Origin: Pirellulaceae bacterium
Lineage (GTDB): Bacteria; Planctomycetota; Planctomycetia; Pirellulales; Pirellulaceae
Reading direction: 5' to 3'
DNA: 48,644 nucleotides
NCBI GenBank assembly: GCA_024102795.1
Contig: JAGFJK010000174.1
Span: forward strand, 1-48,644
Shown here: positions 11,076 to 17,687 of the stretch, piece after piece
Position numbering within the stretch: the stretch's first letter is position 1
Layout: every line of letters starts with the position of its first letter
The notes under the pieces: generated by a model
What the model saw: only the letters and a program-made list of their open reading frames with translations
Database searches by the model: none
What the model was told of the DNA's origin: nothing
Program-made: the position numbers and the translations under genes

Positions 11076-11104
11076 ATTATCTCGCCGGCCCCGAACGCCG
11101 ACAA
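11076..11104 (-). promoter_or_regulatory. Promoter of the giant RHS gene
   Basis: On the minus strand, TTGTCG (11104-11099) and GATAAT (11081-11076) are separated by exactly 17 bp. Transcription would begin about 45 nt before the ATG at 11023, which also carries a GGGAGG ribosome site. This argues against the longer start at 11104, which lies inside the -35 box. Confidence 0.6.
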
Positions 11105-11466
11105 TCAGGGTGCCGGGTTCGGCACAGGCGGCAGCGTGCTGTCCGGTCTGCTGGCACGACCGCTGCCAGGCACGCTGCACGCCCCTGTGGCCCTGCCCGA
11201 CGGCGTGCTGGGCGCTTCAGTCGGCGCGGGCCGGCTGGGCCGCACACGATCTGGCGGGGACGGACGGGGCAACCTGGGCCTCGTGCGGACACGCTTCGAA
11301 CCGAGCGCGAGCCAGGCGGTGGCCGAGGCTCGCGCGCTGGTCGTTCAGTCCGATGGTCGCTTCGTCGCGGCCGGAATGCACGGCGGCGACCTGGCGCGCT
11401 ATCCGGCCGACGGCTCTGTGGACAACACGTTTGGCGAAACCGGCACTCCCGGTTCGAAAGCACCGC
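11094..11466 (+). pseudogene. Remnant of a delta-60 repeat protein
   Basis: Read in one plus-strand frame, this stretch shows two hallmark pieces of delta-60 repeats: GAGFGTGGSV (about 11109-11138) and, further on, ALVVQSDGRFVAAG followed by LARYPADGSVDNTFGETG (about 11334-11450). These match the family pattern of a QpDGK..vaG strand followed by RlnpDGslDttFGtgG. There is no start codon or ribosome site, and the sequence after about 11466 no longer resembles the family although the frame stays open. It overlaps the promoter of the RHS gene. It is probably the leftover of a larger secreted repeat protein. It could instead be a fragment carried in by recombination between repeat genes. Confidence 0.6.
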
Positions 11467-11515
11467 CTAACACCGTTCGACGATCCATCTGGATGGCCTC
11501 TACGGAAGCTCGGCG

Positions 11516-11545
11516 CGTGAGCGAGCGAAGCGCCAGGCGCTCACG
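11516..11545. repeat. Short hairpin element (CGTGAGCG / CGCTCACG)
   Basis: CGTGAGCG at 11516-11523 is the reverse complement of CGCTCACG at 11538-11545, giving an 8-bp stem with a 14-nt loop. It lies between the delta-60 remnant and the end of the TerB-like gene, so it could act as a transcription terminator or be a REP-like dispersed element. There is no T-run. Confidence 0.45.
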
Positions 11546-11574
11546 TTCCAAGCCGCGGTCATCGGACGCCGCCG

Positions 11575-11982
11575 TCAGATGCCCACCGAACCCAGCAGTT
11601 GTTCGAGTTCCCGCGGAATCGACTTGCCCAACTCGCGAACCTGCCGCAACAGGGCCTTCTCGACGGCATCGACCTGGCCGTCGCCGCCGATGCGCCCGAC
11701 CAGCCACGCGGCCTCGTCCGGGTCGATCTCGCCGGGTGAGTTGGCGTCGCTCAGCAGGTGGCTCAAGACCGCCTCGATAAACAAAGCCTGCCAGGTGTCG
11801 TGGTTCGCCCGGCCCGAAACGGCGTCGTTGATGTCGAACAGGAAATCGGCCTCCGCGCGATCGATCCGCCCGTCGGCGTAAATCCGCTGGCGAATTCGCG
11901 TAACTTCATTGGCATCAACGACTCCGTCCGCGATGACCGCCCGTTTCAGCTCGTCCAGCGATTGGGAAAGGTGGTCGGACAT
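11575..11982 (-). CDS. TerB-like small acidic protein
   Basis: 135 residues, starting MSDHLSQ. The frame is open upstream, but the ATG at 11982 has AGGAG seven bases before it and a good promoter ahead, so this start is chosen. Three DG motifs sit in a helical protein: IADGVVDANEV, YADGRIDRAEADFL and GGDGQVDAVEK, resembling the DG-x-h-x-x-x-E signature of TerB/DjlA-type helical domains and superficially an EF-hand loop. The protein is soluble with no signal peptide. TerB-like proteins are linked to metal or stress responses, but the exact role here is unknown. It is divergent from the Rrf2 regulator, so both may share control. Confidence 0.65.
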   Translation of the reverse strand: MSDHLSQSLDELKRAVIADGVVDANEVTRIRQRIYADGRIDRAEADFLFDINDAVSGRANHDTWQALFIEAVLSHLLSDANSPGEIDPDEAAWLVGRIGGDGQVDAVEKALLRQVRELGKSIPRELEQLLGSVGI

Positions 11983-12043
11983 GGCTAGCTCCTGAGGGAA
12001 AGGCGTACCCGGAATACGATCCAACAACAAACTTTTAGGGCAC

Positions 12044-12072
12044 ATCGTATCCCCCATAATTCCCGCTGTCAA
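12044..12072 (-). promoter_or_regulatory. Promoter of the TerB-like gene
   Basis: Minus-strand TTGACA (12072-12067), a 17-bp spacer and TACGAT (12049-12044) make a near-consensus sigma-70 promoter. The predicted leader is about 55 nt and ends in the AGGAG ribosome site. Confidence 0.7.
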
Positions 12073-12127
12073 ACTTTCTGGGGGGGCCGATACCCAGGAA
12101 GATTTCGATAAAAAACAATAAATGCTT

Positions 12128-12145
12128 GAATGCACTCTTGCATTC
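12128..12145. promoter_or_regulatory. Palindromic operator upstream of the Rrf2 gene
   Basis: GAATGCA, a CTCT spacer and TGCATTC form a perfect 7-4-7 inverted repeat. Its right arm overlaps the -35 box of the plus-strand promoter, the expected position for autorepression by the adjacent Rrf2 regulator. It also lies about 55 bp upstream of the -35 box of the divergent TerB-like gene. Confidence 0.6.
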
Positions 12146-12165
12146 TTTGCATCGAGGGCTAGAAT
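12138..12165 (+). promoter_or_regulatory. Promoter of the Rrf2/RidA-like operon
   Basis: TTGCAT (12138-12143), a 16-bp spacer and TAGAAT (12160-12165). The leader would be about 25 nt and contains AGGAGG just before the ATG at 12197. Confidence 0.55.
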
Positions 12166-12196
12166 CGGGGGAACGCCAGACAGGAGGATTCCGCAC

Positions 12197-12709
12197 ATGA
12201 AACTGCTTTCCGAAGCCTGCGAATATGGACTGCGGGCCGTGGTCTGGATGGCTCAGCGGCCGGCCGAGCCGCAGAAGGTCAAGGACATTGCCGAGGAGAT
12301 CAAGGCGGCGCCGGGCTACCTGGTCAAGGTGTTGCAGGAACTGACCAAGGCCGGCATCCTGTCCGCTCGCCGGGGCAGCCAGGGTGGTTTCACGCTGCAG
12401 AGCGACCCGGCAAGTCTGACCGCACTGGACGTGATTAACGCCATCGATCCGCTGGAACGGATCCGCACCTGCCCGTTGGGGATCGACGCCCACGGCACGA
12501 ACCTCTGCCCGATTCATCGCCGGATTGACGACGCGATGGGTTGGATTGAGGAGAACTTCGGGCAGCTTACGATCCGCGACGTGATTGCCAGTGGTTCCGG
12601 TGCGGGCGGGATTTGCGAGCTGCCGGGGCCCTGCGAGTTGGCTGCCCAGTCGGGGGCGAATTCGGCGACGGCGGCAGCCCCGCCGGTCGTTGTACTTGAG
12701 GATCGTTAA
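12197..12709 (+). CDS. Rrf2-family transcriptional regulator
   Basis: 170 residues, beginning MKLLSEACEYGLRA, the classic Rrf2 start. The winged helix is followed by KVLQELTKAGILSARRG and the GGF wing. The start at 12197 has AGGAGG nine bases upstream; an ATG at 12122 lies inside the promoter and is rejected. C92, C104 and H107 match the spacing of the Fe-S ligands of E. coli IscR, but position 98, the middle cysteine in IscR, is Ala. Two more cysteines lie near the C-terminus (C140, C146). It probably senses redox, iron or NO and controls itself and the next gene, 24 bp downstream. The palindrome at 12128-12145 is the likely binding site. Confidence 0.9.
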   Translation: MKLLSEACEYGLRAVVWMAQRPAEPQKVKDIAEEIKAAPGYLVKVLQELTKAGILSARRGSQGGFTLQSDPASLTALDVINAIDPLERIRTCPLGIDAHGTNLCPIHRRIDDAMGWIEENFGQLTIRDVIASGSGAGGICELPGPCELAAQSGANSATAAAPPVVVLEDR

Positions 12710-12733
12710 CCATCGGCCGGGGAGACGCTCACG

Positions 12734-14119
12734 ATGGACGCGGCATTGCAACCGGCGGATCTGTCGATTTGTTCGCGGCTGGAACCGCTCAAGCGGATGC
12801 AATGCCGTTCGGAACGCTCGGGCCTCTGCCGCTGGCACGGTCTGGCGGGCGGCGCGGACGGGCAGGGGACGCCGCCTTGCCTGATGTGCGAGCAAGAGCA
12901 CACGGTGGTGGAACTGGAGCGGGTGCGCCGCGTGGCCTTGATGGTCACGCCCCAGGTGGCGGTCAACCCGATCGACGAGGCCTGGGAGGCGATCTCCACG
13001 ATCCGGGCCATCCTCAAGCAACAGCCGGATCCGATGACGCTCACGCTGCAGACCGTTTTTCTGCGGCGTGCCGAGGACGCCGCCACGTGCCGGCGATTGT
13101 TTGAGGCGTACTATGGCGAGCGGATGCCGGCGACGAACTTTGTCGTGCAGCCGCCGTGTGGAGGCCAGGCGCTGGCGATCGAGGCTTGGGCTCTGGGCGG
13201 GGAGGGGACCGAGGTGCTGTTCCCTCAACCCGACGTCGTTTGTGTCTCTTACGAAGGACTCCGCTGGGTCCATGTGGGCGGCGTTGCTCCGCCGGAGTCG
13301 GTCGCCACCAGTTACGGGCAGGCCCGCTACTCGTTCGACGAGCTGGCTCGCCGCCTGGACCAGTCGGGAGCCAGTTTCCTGGACGTGGTGCGCACCTGGC
13401 TGTACGTGGGCGGCATCACGCACAGCGAAGGGGAAACGCAGCGCTACCGCGAGTTGAACCGGGCCCGCACCGATTTCTTCCTGGACCAGGAGTCGCGGGG
13501 ACGGATGCAAGTTCGGCGCGGCGAGGCCGCGTTTTATCCGGCCAGCACGGGCATCGGCATGGCGGGGCGCGGCTTGACGGTCAGTTGCCTGGCGCTGCAG
13601 ACCGACCGCAGGGACGTTCGCCTGTTGCCGCTGGAGAATCCCCGGCAGACCTCGGCCTTCGATTACGCTCGGCGGTTCAGCCCTCAGAGCCCCAAGTTTT
13701 CGCGGGCCATGGCCGTGGTGCTGGGCGATTATGTGACCACCTGGATTTCAGGCACGGCCAGCATCGTGGATGCCGAGAGTGTTCACCTGGGCGACGTCGA
13801 GCGGCAGACGGAGCAGACGATCGACAACATCGAGCGGCTGATCGGCGCCGACAATTTCGCTCGCCATGGCTGCCCCGGGGCGGGCGCGGAGCTGTCCGAC
13901 CTGGCCAAGGTCCGAGTGTACATCAAGCGGCCGGAAGACTACGACAAATGCCGGGCGATTTGCGAGCGGCGGTTCGGCGCGCTGCCGACGATCTACGCTC
14001 ACGCGGACGTCTGCCGCGACGAACTGCTGGTGGAGATTGAGGGCGTGGCCTTTTCACGTCGGACCGGGGAGGTTGCCGGCGAACCAGCCCGGTTCAGTCC
14101 AACCGCACATCCCAAGTAA
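12734..14119 (+). CDS. RidA/YjgF-superfamily protein, chorismatase (FkbO/Hyg5)-like
   Basis: 461 residues. The C-terminal part (about 320-445) carries WISGTASIVDAESVHLGD followed by a helix with an EQTIDNIERL pattern, typical of YjgF/RidA folds and close to the SGTASIVG-type segment of FkbO/Hyg5 chorismatases. The middle part (about 125-310) resembles their N-terminal half. The first 52 residues are unusual: C13, C24, C32, C49 and C52, ending in CLMC, suggest a metal or Fe-S site. A GGGGAG ribosome site precedes the ATG. It lies 24 bp after the Rrf2 regulator, so it is the likely direct target. The substrate is unknown: chorismate is possible but unproven, and an imine/enamine hydrolase is an alternative. 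The fold call is firmer than the function. Confidence 0.7.
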   Translation: MDAALQPADLSICSRLEPLKRMQCRSERSGLCRWHGLAGGADGQGTPPCLMCEQEHTVVELERVRRVALMVTPQVAVNPIDEAWEAISTIRAILKQQPDPMTLTLQTVFLRRAEDAATCRRLFEAYYGERMPATNFVVQPPCGGQALAIEAWALGGEGTEVLFPQPDVVCVSYEGLRWVHVGGVAPPESVATSYGQARYSFDELARRLDQSGASFLDVVRTWLYVGGITHSEGETQRYRELNRARTDFFLDQESRGRMQVRRGEAAFYPASTGIGMAGRGLTVSCLALQTDRRDVRLLPLENPRQTSAFDYARRFSPQSPKFSRAMAVVLGDYVTTWISGTASIVDAESVHLGDVERQTEQTIDNIERLIGADNFARHGCPGAGAELSDLAKVRVYIKRPEDYDKCRAICERRFGALPTIYAHADVCRDELLVEIEGVAFSRRTGEVAGEPARFSPTAHPK

Positions 14120-14141
14120 CTGATCGGAAGGCAGGGCAACG

Positions 14142-16034
14142 ATGGCCGTTCGCCTGACTGCACCGCGAGATCGTGGCGGCTTCCGGATCCACTCGCACGG
14201 GCATCTCAGGCGAAGGGCCCACTGGCTCGATCGGGTCAGCACCGCGGTGTTGGTCTTGAGCTTGATCGCCATCCCGGCCTGCCTGTTCTGGCTGGCCGCT
14301 CCCTGGAAGTGGTCTCGCCTGTCGCTGGCGGGAGTGGTCCGGGACACCAGCGGTGGCAGCCCCTCCGCGGCCGGGCCTGACGCGAGTCAGCCGCGGCGCC
14401 CGCCCGTGGATTCCAGTCCAGCGCCACGCGACGCGACGGCGACTCGGACCGATGAGTCCGGAGACGAGTCGGACGGCGCTGAGCCCGACGGGTCGTTTCA
14501 GTGGGGCCCCTGGCGGGACCGCAAGTTTGGCCAGCCGGACGCTCATCCGTATGAAAGCGAGGCGGCGGTCGACCCTCAGACGACGATCGACGAACTGGTC
14601 TTCGGCCGGCTGGCCGAGTTGGAGATCCCGGCCGCGAAGCTCTGTTCGGACGAGGTGTTTCTGCGCCGCGCGTCTCTGGATCTGCTGGGCACGCTGCCGA
14701 CCGCCGATGAAGCTCGCCGATTCCTGGACGATCCCAGTCCCGACAAGCGGGCGGTGCTGATTGACGAACTGCTGCAGCGGCCGGAATTCGCCGACTACAT
14801 GGCGATGAAGTGGTGCGACATCCTGCGGGTCAAAGCCGAGTTTCCGATCAACCTCTGGCCCAACGCGGCGCAGGCCTATCATCGCTGGATCCGCACGGCG
14901 ATCCATCGCAACCTGGGCTGCGATGACTTCGCCCGCGAGCTGCTGACGGCTTCCGGCAGCAATTTCCGCACGCCGCAAGTGAATTTCTACCGGGCCGTGC
15001 AGAGCCGCGAGCCGAAGGGCCTGGCCCAGGCCGTGGCCCTGGCCTTTCTCGGCGAGCGGGCCGAGAACTGGCCGACGCAGCGGCTGGAAGGGATGAGCGC
15101 CTTCTTCTCGCAGGTCGGTTACAAGCCCACCGGCGAATGGAAGGAGGAGATTGTGTATTTTGATCCCCGCAAGGGGAAGGCGACCAGGGACAGCCAGCCG
15201 TTGTGGGCCGAGTTTCCCAATGGCGTGCGCGTGCAGATTCCGGCCGGGCAGGACCCGCGCCAGGTATTTGCCGAGTGGTTGATCCAGGACGACAACCCCT
15301 GGTTCGCCCGGGCGCTGGCCAATCGCGTCTGGTACTGGCTGCTGGGGCGGGGCATCGTCGATCCGCCGGACGACGTGCGGCTGGACAATCCCGCGTCGAA
15401 CCCGGCCCTGCTGAATCAACTGGCGGCCAAGTTCGCCGCCGCCGACTACGATCTGCGGCATCTGTGCCGAGTGATTCTCAATTCGCACGCCTACCAGTTG
15501 TCCTGCATTCCGGCGACGGACGATTCGCGGGCCGCGGAGAACTTTGCCTACTGCCTGTCGCGGCGGCTGGACGCCGAAGTGCTGATCGACGCCATCTGCC
15601 AGATCACGGGCACGACCGAGACCTACAGCAGCATCATTCCCGAACCGTTCACGTTTCTGCCGGACAATCAGCGGGCCATCTGCCTGCCAGACGGCAGCAT
15701 CACCAGCACCTTCCTGGAAATGTTCGGCCGCCCGTCGCGCGACACGGGGCTGGAGTCGGAGAGGTCCAGCCGCCTGACCGCGGCCCAGGCACTGCACCTG
15801 CTGAATTCGAACCATCTGCGCAACAAGATCAAGCAAGGCCCGGGGCTCCAGCAACTGCTCGCCCAGGCCTCGACCGGCGAGGCCCGCGCCGAGCTGTTGT
15901 ACCTGGCCATCCTTTCCCGCCGGCCGACGCAGAGCGAACGCTACGTCGCCGACGGACTGTGCGAATCGACCGCGGGCGCCCAGGACCTGGCCTGGGCGCT
16001 GATCAACAGCGATGAATTCCTGTTCCGCCATTAA
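14142..16034 (+). CDS. DUF1549 and DUF1553 domain protein
   Basis: 630 residues. A hydrophobic segment near 29-52 anchors the protein in the membrane, followed by a low-complexity Pro/Asp linker. DUF1549 begins near residue 146 (DELVFGRLAELEIP, then LRRASLDLLGTLPT). DUF1553 occupies about 350-620 (FARALANRVWYWLLGRGIVDPPDDVR). In planctomycetes this pair is usually preceded by a cytochrome-like PSCyt domain; no CxxCH haem motif is present here. The function is unknown, though such proteins are thought to act in the cell envelope. It starts 22 bp after the RidA-like gene and is followed 29 bp later by the DUF1501 gene, the standard partner, so the genes are probably co-transcribed. Confidence 0.92.
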   Translation: MAVRLTAPRDRGGFRIHSHGHLRRRAHWLDRVSTAVLVLSLIAIPACLFWLAAPWKWSRLSLAGVVRDTSGGSPSAAGPDASQPRRPPVDSSPAPRDATATRTDESGDESDGAEPDGSFQWGPWRDRKFGQPDAHPYESEAAVDPQTTIDELVFGRLAELEIPAAKLCSDEVFLRRASLDLLGTLPTADEARRFLDDPSPDKRAVLIDELLQRPEFADYMAMKWCDILRVKAEFPINLWPNAAQAYHRWIRTAIHRNLGCDDFARELLTASGSNFRTPQVNFYRAVQSREPKGLAQAVALAFLGERAENWPTQRLEGMSAFFSQVGYKPTGEWKEEIVYFDPRKGKATRDSQPLWAEFPNGVRVQIPAGQDPRQVFAEWLIQDDNPWFARALANRVWYWLLGRGIVDPPDDVRLDNPASNPALLNQLAAKFAAADYDLRHLCRVILNSHAYQLSCIPATDDSRAAENFAYCLSRRLDAEVLIDAICQITGTTETYSSIIPEPFTFLPDNQRAICLPDGSITSTFLEMFGRPSRDTGLESERSSRLTAAQALHLLNSNHLRNKIKQGPGLQQLLAQASTGEARAELLYLAILSRRPTQSERYVADGLCESTAGAQDLAWALINSDEFLFRH

Positions 16035-16063
16035 GCATCCGCCCTCAAGCAAAGGAACGTCAC

Positions 16064-17443
16064 GTGAACAAGGCACCGCAATGTTCGTTATGGGGTCCGC
16101 GGCTGACCCGGCGGCAAGCGCTCCATTGCGGCGCGCTGAGTGCCGCGGGGATGATGATCGCGTCGCGGCTGTTCGCGGCCGAACAGGCGGGGAAAGATGG
16201 CACGCCGCCGGGCTCGCCGCCCGAAGCCAAGGCCAAGGCCGTGATCCAGATCTGGCTCGGCGGCGGCCCCGCGCACATCGACATGTTCGATCCCAAGCCC
16301 GATGCGGGCAGCGACTACACGGGCCCGCTGCGAGGAACGTGTACCACCAACGTGCCCGGCATCCAGATCGGTGAACTGCTGCCCGAACTCGGCAAACTGG
16401 CCGACAAGTACGCGCTGATCCGCAGCATGACCCACGGGCAGAACGGCCACGAAACGGCTGCCTACCTGACCCAGACCGGACGCATGCCCGGCAAAATCGT
16501 CTACCCGGCGGCGGGCGCCGTGGTCACTGCCTTCAAGGGCTTCGACGGGTCGGAACAGCAGCGGACCGAAAACCTGATTCCGCCCTATGTCGTGCTCACC
16601 AGCCCCCAGGGACGTTTCTCCGAAGCCGGCTTTCTGGGCATGAAGTACAAGCCGTTCGCCACGGGCGGCGATCCGAACGCGGCCCGCTTCGCCGTCGAAG
16701 GCATCGTCTCGGCCGACCTGTCGGACGAACAGCAGTTGCGGCGCCGTGAAATGCTTAACCAGATCAACACCCTGGGTCAGACCCTGAAACAAGACAGCGA
16801 ACTGGCGGCCGCGGCCGCGTCGCGCGAACACGCCTACAGCCTGATGCTGGGCGACGCCGGGCAGGTGTTCAACCTGTCCAACGAGAAGGACGAACTGCGG
16901 CAGCGCTACGGCCGCACGACGTTCGGCCAATCCTGCCTGGCGGCCCGCCGCCTGGTGGAACAAGGCACCAAGTACGTCACGATCAACCACGGCGGCTGGG
17001 ACACGCACAAGGATCATTTCGTGGCCATGCGCCGGAAGCTCCCGGAACTCGATCGGGGCCTGGCCACGCTGATCGCGGACCTGGCCGACCGCGGGCTGCT
17101 GGACAGCACGATCGTCTGGTGCGTCGGCGAGTTCGGCCGCACGCCGAAAGTGGCCAACGAGTCGCCCTGGAACGGCGGCCGACACCATTTCGGCGCGGTC
17201 TTCTCGGCACTCGTCGCCGGCGGCGGTTTCCGCGGCGGCCAGGTGGTGGGCGAGTCCAACTCGAAAGCCGAAGCGGTCAAGGACCGGCCGGTTTATCCGG
17301 GGGACCTGATCGGCACCATGTACTCGCTGCTGGGAATCGATCCCGAAGCCGGACTGCCGCACCCGCGCGGTGACTTTATCCGCGCCACGCCCGGCGCCGA
17401 CGAAGGCATGGAATCCGGCGGACGCCTGACGGAAATCACGTAG
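16064..17443 (+). CDS. DUF1501 domain protein (alkaline-phosphatase/sulfatase-like fold), Tat signal
   Basis: 459 residues. The N-terminus has a twin-arginine signal, RRQALHCGALSAAG, then a cleavage-type AAE, so export by Tat is likely. The DUF1501 core shows IQIWLGGGPAHIDMFDPKP near 66-84, MTHGQNGHETAAYLT, INHGGWDTHKDHF and VGEFGRTPKV, with conserved Asp/His residues recalling metal sites of the alkaline phosphatase superfamily. Catalysis has not been shown for this family to my knowledge. It is paired with the DUF1549/1553 gene upstream. A heptad repeat array starts two bases after its stop codon. Confidence 0.93.
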   Translation: MNKAPQCSLWGPRLTRRQALHCGALSAAGMMIASRLFAAEQAGKDGTPPGSPPEAKAKAVIQIWLGGGPAHIDMFDPKPDAGSDYTGPLRGTCTTNVPGIQIGELLPELGKLADKYALIRSMTHGQNGHETAAYLTQTGRMPGKIVYPAAGAVVTAFKGFDGSEQQRTENLIPPYVVLTSPQGRFSEAGFLGMKYKPFATGGDPNAARFAVEGIVSADLSDEQQLRRREMLNQINTLGQTLKQDSELAAAAASREHAYSLMLGDAGQVFNLSNEKDELRQRYGRTTFGQSCLAARRLVEQGTKYVTINHGGWDTHKDHFVAMRRKLPELDRGLATLIADLADRGLLDSTIVWCVGEFGRTPKVANESPWNGGRHHFGAVFSALVAGGGFRGGQVVGESNSKAEAVKDRPVYPGDLIGTMYSLLGIDPEAGLPHPRGDFIRATPGADEGMESGGRLTEIT

Positions 17444-17444
17444 C

Positions 17445-17556
17445 GTCAGTTGTCAGTTATCAGTTGTCAGTTGTCAGTCGTCCGTCGTCCGTCGTCCGTC
17501 GTCCGTTGGAAATTTGCAATTTGCAATCTGCAATCTGCAATCTGCAATCTGCAATC
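17445..17556. repeat. Heptanucleotide tandem array, 16 units in three families
   Basis: Sixteen 7-bp units follow in unbroken phase: GTCAGTT twice, ATCAGTT, GTCAGTT, GTCAGTC, GTCCGTC three times, GTCCGTT, GGAAATT, TGCAATT and TGCAATC five times. The array fills the start of the gap between the DUF1501 stop and the PPC protein. It resembles the short tandemly repeated heptamers (STRR) known in cyanobacteria. The downstream frame is open back into the array, but coding there is unlikely. Confidence 0.9.
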
Positions 17557-17687
17557 CGAACTCTACAAGAGTCTATCCTCACCAAAAAAAGTCTCCATCC
17601 AGCATGCCCGGTCGTCCTCCGGCCTGTCAGCGTCGGGACGGGTCGCAGACTCCTCCCGGGGCCTCGCCAAGCGTGACAAGGTGCCTC

